DNA of 64,000 nt, taken from the NCBI RefSeq assembly GCF_003363435.1, contig NZ_QRCT01000019.1, forward strand, positions 124,001 to 188,000. The letters run 5' to 3'. The notes under the pieces are model-generated. The model saw only the letters and a program-made list of their open reading frames with translations, was not told the DNA's origin and did not search any database. Numbering within the stretch: position 1 is the first letter of the stretch; the number at the start of each line of letters is the position of its first letter. This DNA is from Anaerosacchariphilus polymeriproducens. GTDB lineage: Bacteria > Bacillota > Clostridia > Lachnospirales > Lachnospiraceae. A program made the translations under genes and the position numbers. Shown here in pieces: positions 36,596-46,814 of this stretch.

Positions 36596-37534
36596 TTATC
36601 TTTCCCCCCGCAATCTAGGATCTGCCAAATACTGAATGATATCAAATAGCAGATTGAATATTACAAATAAAGTACCAATCAATAATACATAAATCTGTAT
36701 GACTGGATAATCCCTGTTAAAAATCGACTCGATACAAAGCTTCCCTAATCCAGGCCATGCAAACACATTTTCAACTACAATAGTTCCGGCAATCAACTGC
36801 GGTATACTCATACCAATCGCCACAATACAAGTATGCAGTGAATTTTTCAAGATGTGCCTTACTAATATATTTTTCTGCTTCAATCCACGTACCTTTGCAT
36901 AAAGAACATAATCTTCTTTCATATTTTCCAACATATTATTTCGTATCAGACGTATATAAGTTGAAATGTAAGTCAATGAAACTGTAAATGCAGGTAATAT
37001 CATATGCCTAATACTTCCACTTCCGCTAGTAGGAAGCAGATCCCATTGAATACTTACCAGCCAGATTAACAATAAGCCTATCCAATAAGCGGGCATTGCA
37101 GTTGTCATAAATATAAGCGCTCTCATTAATTTATCAAACCAACTGTTTTGATAGACAGCACAAAGAAATCCAATTGGAAGACTCAGGATAATTACAAATA
37201 GCAAAGAAGCTCCTGCTAACCAAACAGTCGCCGGCAGACACCGACTGATTTCTCCTAATACCGTTCTGGATGGATTTGTATAACTTACTCCGAAGTCAAG
37301 GGTAAGACAATCTCCTAACCACCGAATATAGCGAACAAAATAAGGGTCGTTCAATCTCAATTCTTCTCTTACCTCTTCAATTGCTTCTTCTGTAATTACA
37401 GGCGTCTGACGAACTCGTAATGCTACTTCAGCAGGATCCGAAGGTATTAGATTAATAAAAACAAAACACAAGAATGAGACACATAGCAATAATGGAATTG
37501 TCGTTAAGATTCTCTTGAATATATAAGCTTTCAT
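36596..37534 (-). CDS. Dipeptide/oligopeptide ABC transporter permease, DppB/NikB type
   Basis: This 312-residue permease opens with the DppB-type signature (MKAYIFKRILTTIPLLLCVS) and has FINLIPSDPAE, DFGVSYTNPSRTV and the coupling loop YVLYAKVRGLKQKNILVRHI. It starts the channel part of the operon after a weak hairpin that follows the binding-protein gene. Confidence 0.9.
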   Translation of the reverse strand: MKAYIFKRILTTIPLLLCVSFLCFVFINLIPSDPAEVALRVRQTPVITEEAIEEVREELRLNDPYFVRYIRWLGDCLTLDFGVSYTNPSRTVLGEISRCLPATVWLAGASLLFVIILSLPIGFLCAVYQNSWFDKLMRALIFMTTAMPAYWIGLLLIWLVSIQWDLLPTSGSGSIRHMILPAFTVSLTYISTYIRLIRNNMLENMKEDYVLYAKVRGLKQKNILVRHILKNSLHTCIVAIGMSIPQLIAGTIVVENVFAWPGLGKLCIESIFNRDYPVIQIYVLLIGTLFVIFNLLFDIIQYLADPRLRGER

Positions 37535-37553
37535 TTTTTCCTCTCTTAAAATA

Positions 37554-37576
37554 AGGCATTGTCAAAAGACAACGCC
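37554..37576 (-). terminator. Intra-operon attenuator hairpin after the peptide-binding protein gene
   Basis: GGCGTTGTC and GACAATGCC (minus strand) pair around a TTTT loop with one mismatch and are followed by TTATTTT. Such weak terminators after binding-protein genes let more binding protein than permease be made. Confidence 0.6.
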
Positions 37577-37588
37577 TCATTTACAATT

Positions 37589-39214
37589 TTATTTAAAATT
37601 CATACGATAGAACGGTACCTCATACTGACTCTGTGTAAATGTAACCCCTTCTAATTCTGAGCTAAAAATTGCTTTATTCCGTTCATAAGTCAGAGGTATA
37701 TAGACTGCATCTTGATGAAGACTCGTTAATACATACTTGTACAATTCCTGTCTTTTTGTTTCATCTGTTGATACTAATATCTTCTCAATTGCATCATCAA
37801 TTTCTGCTTTATTTTCAAGTCCCTGTTGTGCTGCATAATCTCCATAAACCGGTGCTGTCATTGCCGACAATGAAGATTGTGGATCATATGGCGTACCCCA
37901 GCAGATATTAAATACAATATCAAAATTACCCGCTTTCATATTGTCACGATAAGATTGTTCTTCCTGTCCCGTTATATTAATCTGAACGCCAATTTCTTTG
38001 TATTCCGATTGAAGCAATTCTGCAATACTTTTTTCCGTTACACTGTCACTATTATATAAGAGATCTAGTTCTAATTTCTTTCCGTCTTTTTCACGAACTT
38101 CACTATTTTTCTTTGTCCATCCTGCTTCATCTAACAATTGATTAGCAACCTCTAAATTATATTCATATGGTTTTAAATCTACATTACAATATGGTATCGA
38201 TTTTGCATACAAATAATCTGCCGGTTCTTCCAATCCATAGAAGATACCTTCTGAAATTGCTTTTTTATCCGTTGCCTGTTGTAATGCTTTTCTGACATTC
38301 GTATCGCTTAAAATATCATTCGTTGTATTTAAGACCAGATGTCTAGTCGACGTAGCATCTGACATTGCTACACTAACGTCTTTACTATCCGTATATTTAC
38401 TGATAGCATCTGCATCTATCATATTTTTTCCATATATTAAATCAATTTCACCTTTTTCTAATGCCAAAATTCTTGTCTGGTTATCCGGTATTACCTTTAC
38501 TGTAATTTTCTTAATTGCCGGCTTGTTACCCCAATACTTTTCATTTACTTCAAATACCGCATATTTGTCTGTTTCAAATTCTTTCAACACATATGGACCT
38601 GTACCAATATACTCTTTGACACCATCTTTCGTCCCCCCATCTATCATTGCTTTTGGTGAAATCATTGCAAAAGGCCTTGTCACCCCTAATTCTGTTAACA
38701 ATGGATAATATGGTTGTGACAATTTAATCACAAAAGTTTTTTCATCCGGTGCCTCAACACCTACCAACAGATTCATCATTTCTAACCAGGTATGTCGTTC
38801 TTTATTTTGTATAATAGCATCAAAATTTGCTTTAATGGCATTTGCATCACAAATTTCCCCATCTGAGAAGTAAACACCTTTTCTGATATGAAATGTATAT
38901 ACCTTTCCATCTTCACTGATGTCCCAGCTTTCTGCCAAACCCCCTTCATATCCGTCCTTCGTAATCGTTACCAATGTATCATAGAGCATATCCTGAGCAT
39001 ACATTTCACCTGCATATAGATGAGGATTCAGATCTCGAATATCTCTATAATTTACAAATACTAACTCTTCTTTCACTTTTTTATCTTCGCTTTGTATTCC
39101 TGTTCCCTTTAAACTTGTCTTTTCTGTCTCTTTGGTTTTATTTGAACCACAACCTGTTATTGTACCTGCTGCCATTATCAATGCAAGGCACAATGTAAAT
39201 ATTCTTTTTTTCAT
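37589..39214 (-). CDS. Peptide ABC transporter substrate-binding lipoprotein (SBP family 5)
   Basis: This 541-residue lipoprotein (lipobox TITGC) binds di/oligopeptides or nickel chelates for the DppBCDF-type importer. Family blocks FVNYRDIRDLNPHL, GLAESWDISEDGKVYTFHIR, YIGTGPYVL and VYIPLTYERNKAI are present. A frame eight codons longer exists, but AAGGAGGAG before the ATG at 39214 decides the start. A LysR gene lies upstream, transcribed the same way, and may control it. Confidence 0.9.
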   Translation of the reverse strand: MKKRIFTLCLALIMAAGTITGCGSNKTKETEKTSLKGTGIQSEDKKVKEELVFVNYRDIRDLNPHLYAGEMYAQDMLYDTLVTITKDGYEGGLAESWDISEDGKVYTFHIRKGVYFSDGEICDANAIKANFDAIIQNKERHTWLEMMNLLVGVEAPDEKTFVIKLSQPYYPLLTELGVTRPFAMISPKAMIDGGTKDGVKEYIGTGPYVLKEFETDKYAVFEVNEKYWGNKPAIKKITVKVIPDNQTRILALEKGEIDLIYGKNMIDADAISKYTDSKDVSVAMSDATSTRHLVLNTTNDILSDTNVRKALQQATDKKAISEGIFYGLEEPADYLYAKSIPYCNVDLKPYEYNLEVANQLLDEAGWTKKNSEVREKDGKKLELDLLYNSDSVTEKSIAELLQSEYKEIGVQINITGQEEQSYRDNMKAGNFDIVFNICWGTPYDPQSSLSAMTAPVYGDYAAQQGLENKAEIDDAIEKILVSTDETKRQELYKYVLTSLHQDAVYIPLTYERNKAIFSSELEGVTFTQSQYEVPFYRMNFK

Positions 39215-39286
39215 AATTCTCCTCCTTAATTTATCCATATGTACTATAACATAAGTTAGTTAAGACTTACTAATAGCAAAAAAAGA

Positions 39287-39321
39287 GAGCATGGATATAA
39301 CAATTTGTTATACCATTGCTC
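39287..39321 (-). terminator. Terminator of the LysR gene
   Basis: On the minus strand GAGCAATGGTATAACA pairs with TGTTATATCCATGCTC (one bulge) and is followed by TCTTTTTTT. It separates the regulator gene from the peptide-importer operon and overlaps the start of that operon's promoter region (39215-39286). Confidence 0.8.
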
Positions 39322-39326
39322 CACTA

Positions 39327-40235
39327 TCACTGAAATAAGCTTTCTAATGATTCCAAATACAATTTTTCATAATTCTCAAGTTGTTCTAAGCCTTCTGAAA
39401 TATATCCTACATAAAGACACCGTTCACACCCTTTTATTCTTATCGTCCTTATGTCATATTGTTGATAATCAGGCATCATAAAATCTAATTCCAAACTGCA
39501 TAAATCTGTATATAATAACATATCCAATACACAATGATCACTATTGGTATGAACCATATGCTTTAACTGATTCATACGGACTGCACCCTTGCTAAAAGTC
39601 TCTAAATGGTTCACCATAGAGAAATAATCTTTATTTCGCTGCACAAATTTTAGTTCTTTCAGTTCTTCAAACTCAATGTTTTCTAAATGATAATAGGGAT
39701 TCTTTGGCCCTACATTTAAACATAGTTCACATTCATTCAATACCTTGAACTGCAATTTTTTCATTTCTAAAATACGATTCAAAATTGCTTCCTGTTTCTT
39801 CGCAATATAAATAATACCAATACGTGCCTGTCGTTCTGATACTAACTGAATCACTTCTTCGGCTGTCCCTTCTTGAAACTCAATATGTAGTTTATCATGT
39901 TCTTTTTGCATATAAAAATCTGTCAAATTACGAGCCACCATATTACTTGGATAAGATGCTATTTTTAATTTCTGATAGGCCGCATTTTGAGCTAACTCTT
40001 GTACCATCTCTGAATTTTTTACTATATTCTTTGCATATTCATATAACTGCTCACCAAAAGGGGTCAAACTAATACCTTTACTCGAACGAATAAATATCTT
40101 TGCATTCAACTCACTCTCTAAGTTCCGGATTACTTTGCTTACATTTGGCTGAGTCGTATACAAGACCTCCGCTGCTTTATTTAAACTTTTGGTTTCAATC
40201 GCTGCTATCAGATATTCCATCTGTCGTATTTCCAT
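39327..40235 (-). CDS. LysR-family transcriptional regulator
   Basis: This 302-residue regulator has the N-terminal winged helix-turn-helix (MEIRQMEYLIAAIETKSLNK, AAEVLYTTQPNVSKVIRNLE, FIRSSKGISLTPFGEQL) and a C-terminal effector-binding domain from about residue 90. It lies upstream of the peptide importer and is the obvious candidate regulator for it, sensing an imported compound. The dyad at 40291-40304 in front of it may be its autoregulatory site. Confidence 0.88.
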   Translation of the reverse strand: MEIRQMEYLIAAIETKSLNKAAEVLYTTQPNVSKVIRNLESELNAKIFIRSSKGISLTPFGEQLYEYAKNIVKNSEMVQELAQNAAYQKLKIASYPSNMVARNLTDFYMQKEHDKLHIEFQEGTAEEVIQLVSERQARIGIIYIAKKQEAILNRILEMKKLQFKVLNECELCLNVGPKNPYYHLENIEFEELKELKFVQRNKDYFSMVNHLETFSKGAVRMNQLKHMVHTNSDHCVLDMLLYTDLCSLELDFMMPDYQQYDIRTIRIKGCERCLYVGYISEGLEQLENYEKLYLESLESLFQ

Positions 40236-40290
40236 AATCTCTCCTCTTCACTTCCAATAAATACTATGAAAGCAATCATTCACTCTTAAT

Positions 40291-40304
40291 CTAACCTTGG
40301 TTAG
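40291..40304. promoter_or_regulatory. Dyad CTAACC-TT-GGTTAG upstream of the LysR gene
   Basis: Six-base arms around TT, 56 bases before the LysR start, form a compact palindrome. LysR proteins bind interrupted dyads near their own promoters, so autoregulation is plausible. No direct proof in the sequence. Confidence 0.45.
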
Positions 40305-40416
40305 CCTTTTCTAATCATTTTAACATTGCGTGAGATTAATGTCAATTTTTGTCGAGCAGCAGCAAGTATCCCCTATTTGTTTTCATGCCATAAAAGCACC
40401 TACGCTCTGATTCCAA

Positions 40417-41064
40417 TCAGCATTCACAAACTAATTCTTCTTTCAAAAGAATACCTCCTCTTAACCGAAACACTTGATCCGCCTCTGATGCCAATTCATT
40501 CGAATGTGTTACTACTATGACACATTTTCCATAGGTATGGGCACTTTCTTTTAAAATCTTAGTAATCTCTCCTGCTGTCTCTTCATCAAGATTTCCAGTC
40601 GGTTCATCGGCAAGTATAATAGAAGCATTCGATGCAAGTGCTCTGGCTATAGCGACTCTCTGCTGTTGTCCTCCTGACAGCTTTAACACATTTCTGGTTG
40701 CTTCATCCTTTGTAATCCCTAGTTTCTCCAAGATTGGAAACGGATCTTCTTTCGACGTTAAAGTTACATTCTCTGCTGCAGTCATATAATCAATTAAATT
40801 GTAGCTCTGAAAAATAAAGGTCACATTGTCTCTGCGGTGTTTCTCCAAACCAAGCTGACTAATATTTTTTCCTACACATAGAATCTCTCCTCCAGTAGGT
40901 ACATCAAGTCCTCCTAACAAAGACAACAATGTTGTTTTTCCACATCCTGACGGTCCTACAATTGCATACATCTTTCCCTCCTCAAATTCCATATTAATAT
41001 CTTTTAAAACACTCCTTGAAGAATAATAATGAAATTCTACATCTTTTGCTTCTATTACTGCCAT
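40417..41064 (-). CDS. ABC transporter ATPase (MacB/LolD type) of the CcpM peptide cluster
   Basis: This 215-residue ATPase partners an FtsX-type permease. Walker A (GPSGCGKTTLL), signature LSGGQQQRV, Walker B (IILADEPTGNLDE) and the switch histidine (VVTHSNE) are intact. It is the last gene of the minus-strand RiPP cluster starting at 49805; its permease partner is the 956-residue protein three genes upstream. Such pairs often give self-immunity against membrane-active peptides or export them; which applies here is not visible. A good RBS (AAAGGAGAGG) precedes it. Confidence 0.88.
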   Translation of the reverse strand: MAVIEAKDVEFHYYSSRSVLKDINMEFEEGKMYAIVGPSGCGKTTLLSLLGGLDVPTGGEILCVGKNISQLGLEKHRRDNVTFIFQSYNLIDYMTAAENVTLTSKEDPFPILEKLGITKDEATRNVLKLSGGQQQRVAIARALASNASIILADEPTGNLDEETAGEITKILKESAHTYGKCVIVVTHSNELASEADQVFRLRGGILLKEELVCEC

Positions 41065-41108
41065 ATTGATACCTCTCCTTTTTCTTATTTTCTATTCTAT
41101 TTTCACAT

Positions 41109-42194
41109 TTATTCTGTCAGCATTTCGACGAGATTATTTACCAGTGTTCCCAGCCATTGCTGATCATCTTTTGTCTGTACATAAATTTCTTCTTCAGCAC
41201 TTTTTATTACCACTTGTTTTTCCTCACCTTGAATCAACACATCCCATTTGAGCCTTGATTGGTTTTGATTCAACGAAAATAGAACAAGATCCTTTTGCAA
41301 ACAAGTACTTACAAATGATTCTATATCTGTTCCAATTCTATTTCTTGCAAGAAGAGTAAAGTCATCTGTTTGTAAGTCGTCCGTAATTCCAACAGCTTGT
41401 ATCATATGCTCCTCCCATAGCCATTCAATAAAAGGAACAAATTCTTCTTCATGTAATCCCTGACATAGAACAACCGGCTCATCAAAGATTTCCAACTTAG
41501 TTTTCTCCGGGTATTTTAACTGCTCATAGGCCAATGCCGTTCCAAAACTATTTTGAATTTCTGTTAAAATTCGTTCTTTTCCTCGAATTCCTTTATTAAT
41601 ACAGGTATTAAGGAGACTTACAACAATTGGGACCGCATAACTATTGCTTTGTCCAAATGCCACAGGCTCATTTTTAAATTCCAGATTGGCATTTGCCACA
41701 AGATCTAACCCGAAAATATTTTCTTCTAAGGTTCTTATTTCGCCCGGTTTCAATCTTTCCTTCCAATCACAGGTAACCCCTATGACCGAATCCATGGCTG
41801 CCGGCCAAGTTATTTTGCAACTGTTATCCGGAGCTGCTATCAGAATGATGCCTTTCTCATTAAGTGCTTGAATGACTCCACTTAATTTTTGATAATCTTT
41901 TAGACATGTTGTCCCTATACTCATGCTGATAATATCCGGCTCGAAATTATAGCAGAGTTCCAAAGCTTCTACCAAGCGTTCAATCGACACTTTCTTTTGC
42001 TCATTCTCTAAAATAACAATATTTATAATCTCATAGTCCTCTGTACGTGCTTCCAAAATTTTCATGCAAATGGTTCCATGCTGATAGGGTGGCATTTCTG
42101 CTTCCGGCTCGCACAAAAAAAATGTTTGAATCTCTAACTTTTTCTTTAACAATTCTTTTTCAATGATAGTATCAATGATTACGATCTTTGCCAT
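41109..42194 (-). CDS. S8 (subtilisin-like) serine peptidase of the CcpM peptide cluster
   Basis: This 361-residue cytoplasmic protein has the S8 triad in order: Asp in VIIDTII, His in YQHGTICMKI, Ser in FGQSNSYAVPIV, plus the oxyanion region ILIAAPDNS. It has no signal peptide. The C-terminal 120 residues are an extra domain of unknown role. The start MAKIVIIDT (42194) has GAGGGG nine bases upstream and overlaps the exporter stop, so it is translationally coupled. In related clusters an S8 peptidase is the candidate for removing the leader peptide before export, since the exporter here has no C39 domain. Confidence 0.83.
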   Translation of the reverse strand: MAKIVIIDTIIEKELLKKKLEIQTFFLCEPEAEMPPYQHGTICMKILEARTEDYEIINIVILENEQKKVSIERLVEALELCYNFEPDIISMSIGTTCLKDYQKLSGVIQALNEKGIILIAAPDNSCKITWPAAMDSVIGVTCDWKERLKPGEIRTLEENIFGLDLVANANLEFKNEPVAFGQSNSYAVPIVVSLLNTCINKGIRGKERILTEIQNSFGTALAYEQLKYPEKTKLEIFDEPVVLCQGLHEEEFVPFIEWLWEEHMIQAVGITDDLQTDDFTLLARNRIGTDIESFVSTCLQKDLVLFSLNQNQSRLKWDVLIQGEEKQVVIKSAEEEIYVQTKDDQQWLGTLVNNLVEMLTE

Positions 42195-43872
42195 GCATTT
42201 CTTCCCCTCTTTCAACCAATCGTCCCTCCGATAATTCAAAGATCCGGTCCATCCCTTCCAGGTTCGTATAACGATGTGTAATCATAAGGATAGTTTTATC
42301 TTTTAATTCTTCCTTTATAAGTCTTGTAAAATCAGCATCTGACTCTACGTCCATATTTGAAGTTGCTTCATCCAAAAGTATGATTGGTCTGTTTTTCAAC
42401 AAAGCTCTTGCCAATGCAATCTTTTGCTTTTCTCCTCCTGAGACCTTTGATCCATTTTTCCCAATTGTCTGGCTGATTCCATTCGGAAGTGACTGAACAA
42501 ATTCCGATAGTCCACTTTTCTTACAGGCCTCTTCCATTTGATCTGGTTCTAATTTCTCCCCTAGGCTGATATTGTCTCGAATACTATCTGCAAAGAGATA
42601 GACATCCTGACTGACCAATCCAAACAAGTTGCGATAGTCCTTTATCTGATAAGCTGATATCTCTTTATGATTCAATCGTATCATACCTTCTGCCGGTTCT
42701 AACAACCTGATTAATAATTGAAATAACGTGGTTTTCCCACTTCCATTCTTTCCAATAATCGCTATTTTTTCTCCTCGTTTTATTTTAAAATGAATTTGCT
42801 TCAAAATCTTTTTTTCTTCATACGCAAACGATACATTTTCAAATTCCATTTCTTCGAACTGCTCAGGCCTTATTGGATCACCTTCGCCAGATTCCTCATC
42901 GTCATCAAGGAAAGAATATAAACGTACTGCTGAAGGCAGAATTCCGGCAAAAATCATTTTCATATCTAACAAGGCGGAAATCGGTCCTGTCACATACTTG
43001 CTATAAGAAATAAAGGCAATTACACCTCCAATTGTTAATCCATTGGTACATACCAGATAACCTCCAAACAGATAAAGAAGACAGGTAATCAGCCATTCCA
43101 GAAAACCATCCAAACTCATATTAACAGCATCTGTCATTTCCATATCTTTTTCTAGTTCGAGTAACTTTTTTTGTTCCTTAATATAATGCTCTTTTTTTGC
43201 ATACTGAAGATTCCACATCCTTATTTCCCGTATTCCATTAATCATATCACCATACCAGGAACTTAGTTGATTACTGCTGGTAATGCACGCACCTACTTTT
43301 TTCTTTTTCTTTTCTGACAGTAGTTTAGCCAGACCAAATTTAATAGGGATGATTAAAATTACGACCAGAGTCAGTTTCCAGCTGATATAACATAGACCGA
43401 TAAATCCACTGATGATTCTTAGAACAAATTGTACCAGATACATAATTCCCCGATCCGCAACCATACTGACCCGATCTACATCTGTGGTGATCCGCTCCAA
43501 AATCTCATTACTATTGGATTCTTTATAATAGGAATATTTAATTTTCAATAATTTTTCAAACACATCAGCTCCGAACTGAAGTCTGATATGATTTCTTATC
43601 CTTAAAAACAACCTGGATTCTCCGATTCCAATTAACTGTTCGACTGCTGCAAATCCAAGCAGCAACAAGGAAAATGTCAAAATCATCTGCATATTTTTTT
43701 GAAGCATACCTTTATCTGTTATTTGGGCGATTAAAATCGGTGATAAGAAGGAGGTAGCCGTCACAATAAGATAACATAGAGTTATTCCACCAATTTCCCA
43801 TTTATAATGACTCATACTTTTTAAAATTTTTTGCAGGATTCTTTTTTCTGTATTTTTCATATTCTGCTCCAT
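42172..43872 (-). CDS. ABC exporter (fused permease-ATPase) of the CcpM peptide cluster
   Basis: This 566-residue half-transporter has six predicted helices in the first 310 residues and a C-terminal ATPase with Walker A (GKNGSGKTTLF), signature KVSGGEKQK, Walker B (IILLDEATSNMD) and ITHRY. It lacks an N-terminal peptidase domain, unlike the LanT protein at 51251-53371. It probably exports the modified Cys-rich peptide as a dimer. The first ATG (43872) has a distant RBS; an ATG four codons on, preceded by GGAGC, is equally possible. Confidence 0.85.
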   Translation of the reverse strand: MEQNMKNTEKRILQKILKSMSHYKWEIGGITLCYLIVTATSFLSPILIAQITDKGMLQKNMQMILTFSLLLLGFAAVEQLIGIGESRLFLRIRNHIRLQFGADVFEKLLKIKYSYYKESNSNEILERITTDVDRVSMVADRGIMYLVQFVLRIISGFIGLCYISWKLTLVVILIIPIKFGLAKLLSEKKKKKVGACITSSNQLSSWYGDMINGIREIRMWNLQYAKKEHYIKEQKKLLELEKDMEMTDAVNMSLDGFLEWLITCLLYLFGGYLVCTNGLTIGGVIAFISYSKYVTGPISALLDMKMIFAGILPSAVRLYSFLDDDEESGEGDPIRPEQFEEMEFENVSFAYEEKKILKQIHFKIKRGEKIAIIGKNGSGKTTLFQLLIRLLEPAEGMIRLNHKEISAYQIKDYRNLFGLVSQDVYLFADSIRDNISLGEKLEPDQMEEACKKSGLSEFVQSLPNGISQTIGKNGSKVSGGEKQKIALARALLKNRPIILLDEATSNMDVESDADFTRLIKEELKDKTILMITHRYTNLEGMDRIFELSEGRLVERGEEMHGKDRNH

Positions 43873-43897
43873 TTATATTTCTACTACTTCCACTATA

Positions 43898-46768
43898 TTA
43901 TTCACTCATCTGGCTTAAGATATGTTTGGGCTTAAACCGCATCACAGCCAAGAGCGAAACACCTACGGCTAAAAGAACAATCCCCATTTCCAATCCAAAG
44001 GATACAAATAGTGTCTTCATATCCGGAAAGACTTGAAGACCGGAAAGACTTTCTGCGGTTTCCTTCGTCACACTGTTCTTCATCCACTGCTCTAAAGTCG
44101 TTCCAAAGGCTGCTACTACAATAACAGCAGCGAAAAAGGAGGTGATTCCGATCAATAACTTTTCCCCTAACATCTGTAACAGGATTTCTCTCTTACCAAT
44201 CCCTCCAGCAAGATAAATTCCGATTTCCTGAATCCTCTCCCTTGCCCATAGAGTTAGTACCAGAGCCAGCACGAAAAGACTGATAAAGATAGTAGCCTTT
44301 TCCAAGATCTTCATCACGGAATCTAATTGTGTCAGACTTGCAGCACTTTCCTGATATTTTTTGTCATTCTTTGTCAACTGTTGTTTTGTAACCTCATACT
44401 TCTCTTGAATCTGTGCTAGAATAGATTCCATTTGTTCCGGGTCTGACAAGAAGAACTCCGCATTGTCATTGACCTCCCCCGTTTCCAAGCCATAAAGTCT
44501 GGTCTGAAGCCAGTCCCCTGTAACCGCATCCGTAAAAATCATATTGGCATATTTATCGGCTTCTGTGGATTTATCACTGACTAAATCTGTTGTTTCAATG
44601 GAATAAATTCCTACAATCTCTACTTGTTTTTCTTCATTGATGCTCTCCTTTTTCTCAGGTGCCAGTTCCTCTGCCAGCCAAAGCGTTATCGAATCCCCGA
44701 CGGATAGCTTATTCTGTTTCGCAAGGTCTTCTGAAATCAAACACGCATTACTATCGTCACGTTCCAGCTCTCGGCCTTCCTTCATCTTCACCTCTCCGTC
44801 TCTGAAAAAGTGAACATTGGAACTCGCATTGCAGCTGATGACCCGCGGTACCTTCTCCCAAATCTCCCCGGAACCGGCGAAATGTCCCGGAATCAGCTGC
44901 AGATCTTTCGTAGCTGGACTTGAAATGCTTGTGGTATTATAAGAACGAATGCCCTTCATTTTCCCCACTGCATCTGCCAGTTCCTGCGTTACTTTCTTTC
45001 CTTCCGTCTTTTTTATTTGGAAACTAGCTCCTATGGAAGACGCCAGCTGTCGCTTTCCTTCTCTCGCAGCTTCTTGAATCACTAAGGAAGAAAGTAGTAA
45101 TGTAGTAGTTAAAAATAGAATCAAAAACATCCCTACTGTCCGATTACGGTTTCGTACCAGATAGGTAATTGATCTCCATTTCCAGTTGCTACAATCATAG
45201 TGATGAGAAGCCAAAACCTTGTCCCAGCGGGAATATCTCTGCTTTCTCGCTTCCTGTACTTTCTTGTCCCGCTTCTTCTTCCATCCTGTTTTTATTCTTA
45301 CCGGAATACTTAAGTTCGAATACAATTCTCTTGGACTCATTTCGATCAGCTTTTTACCCGGGATCAAAGTTCCAACAACACATAGAACAACGGAACTCAA
45401 AGCCACTATAACAATTGGCATCCACCCTACATGAATACTCCAATCTTTTAATAAAATCTCTTCCGCTCCTCCACTGCTTCGAAAAAGAAGTTGTCCTAGT
45501 TTTGGTGCGACTATAACGCTCAAGATGCTGGACACCCCAACTGCAGGAATCAGACAAAAAAACTGTTCCAAGAAATACTGACCCAGAATCTGCTTCTTTC
45601 CTATTCCGGATGCAAGGTAGATTCCGGTTTCCCGCTTTCTTCCTTCTATCCACATCTTCTCCAATAGAAGCAGGAGGGCAATCCCTCCACCCAGGATGAG
45701 GACTGTCAGAATCCAGGTGATGATACGCATGTTGTTTAATGCGTTGGCACTTTGGGCGAATGCTGTATTATCTTTGTATATCTTAAAATAAGTTTCATCT
45801 ACTACTTTTTTTTGAATCAGATTTGATATAACCGAATCTAACTGATTTGCATCTTTTACGAAAAATGTGGCATTTAAATATTTATGTGGTTTACTTTCTT
45901 CCGTATCATATGTTGCACATGGATCTTTTAATTCGTCTAAAAACCGAAAAGTACCAAAAATAATATTCCTAGGAATAGAATCTTCTGGTGTTAATTTTGA
46001 ATACTCTCCTCCCACATTTATGGTATAAATTCCAACAATTTTGCACTTGTATGGTCCATTTTCATTTATAAAATAGTCTTCTTCCTGCATTTTCATAGAT
46101 TCTGAGTCCCATGAACATTTTTTTTGTGAAAGTTCTATGAAATCACCAATTTGAAATCCATTTAACTCAGCCAATTGTTTTGATATCAGTATTTCATAAG
46201 CATCCTTCCCAGAAGGAAATTCTCCTTCTGCTAACGAATAATTACCTGAGCGAAATTGTACTGCCTTTGAAATATCAGCATGTCCCTGTAATCCAATTTG
46301 ATTTCTTGCCATCCTCCCATACCACAATAAATCTAATTCATTTGCAGGTAGTTCTTCTTCTTTCTGACCATCGTAAAAAAAACCATATTCATCCGACCAG
46401 AGTCCAGGAAAAATTTTTCCATTCTCCAAATACATTGGAATATTTCCATAAAGATCATAACTTAGTAAACCCTCTTGCTCCATTATATCGGATACAAGTG
46501 CTTCATCTACATCTGGACCAATATAAAAACTGGTACCTCCACTTAAAGCAGGTTCAAAATGCCAATTTTCCTGAACATTTCTATCATGTTTCCCTTCTAC
46601 CGCAAAACAAGCTCCCGTTTTTTCTCTTAACGCAGCTAAAGTCTTTTCAATGTTAACTTGAGTCGTAATAGATAGTATCCCCATGAAAGTGATTATGAAT
46701 AAAATTCCTAAGACAATAACTGTACGGACTCTTTTTCTAATTAAGTATAAAACTAAACGCTTTGTCAT
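43898..46768 (-). CDS. Large FtsX-type ABC permease of the CcpM peptide cluster
   Basis: This 956-residue membrane protein has the double FtsX layout: helix, large extracellular domain, then three helices near residues 350-470, followed by a second set with an extracellular domain and three C-terminal helices ending RFKPKHILSQMSE. The motif GIYLA(S/G)GIGK(K/R) occurs in both halves. It works with the ATPase at 40417-41064, likely for immunity or peptide handling. The last 46 bases of the gene recur with one mismatch at 50009-50054, a relic of a lost second copy. Confidence 0.85.
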   Translation of the reverse strand: MTKRLVLYLIRKRVRTVIVLGILFIITFMGILSITTQVNIEKTLAALREKTGACFAVEGKHDRNVQENWHFEPALSGGTSFYIGPDVDEALVSDIMEQEGLLSYDLYGNIPMYLENGKIFPGLWSDEYGFFYDGQKEEELPANELDLLWYGRMARNQIGLQGHADISKAVQFRSGNYSLAEGEFPSGKDAYEILISKQLAELNGFQIGDFIELSQKKCSWDSESMKMQEEDYFINENGPYKCKIVGIYTINVGGEYSKLTPEDSIPRNIIFGTFRFLDELKDPCATYDTEESKPHKYLNATFFVKDANQLDSVISNLIQKKVVDETYFKIYKDNTAFAQSANALNNMRIITWILTVLILGGGIALLLLLEKMWIEGRKRETGIYLASGIGKKQILGQYFLEQFFCLIPAVGVSSILSVIVAPKLGQLLFRSSGGAEEILLKDWSIHVGWMPIVIVALSSVVLCVVGTLIPGKKLIEMSPRELYSNLSIPVRIKTGWKKKRDKKVQEARKQRYSRWDKVLASHHYDCSNWKWRSITYLVRNRNRTVGMFLILFLTTTLLLSSLVIQEAAREGKRQLASSIGASFQIKKTEGKKVTQELADAVGKMKGIRSYNTTSISSPATKDLQLIPGHFAGSGEIWEKVPRVISCNASSNVHFFRDGEVKMKEGRELERDDSNACLISEDLAKQNKLSVGDSITLWLAEELAPEKKESINEEKQVEIVGIYSIETTDLVSDKSTEADKYANMIFTDAVTGDWLQTRLYGLETGEVNDNAEFFLSDPEQMESILAQIQEKYEVTKQQLTKNDKKYQESAASLTQLDSVMKILEKATIFISLFVLALVLTLWARERIQEIGIYLAGGIGKREILLQMLGEKLLIGITSFFAAVIVVAAFGTTLEQWMKNSVTKETAESLSGLQVFPDMKTLFVSFGLEMGIVLLAVGVSLLAVMRFKPKHILSQMSE

Positions 46769-46814
46769 ATTCTTCCATCCCTTTTTCTATTTTACATTTA
46801 TTCAAATTAAATTC

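Noticed and set aside
46180-46656. A 158-residue frame opposite the FtsX permease
   Set aside because: It is a reverse-strand shadow with no RBS and no recognisable domain, while the permease frame continues intact.
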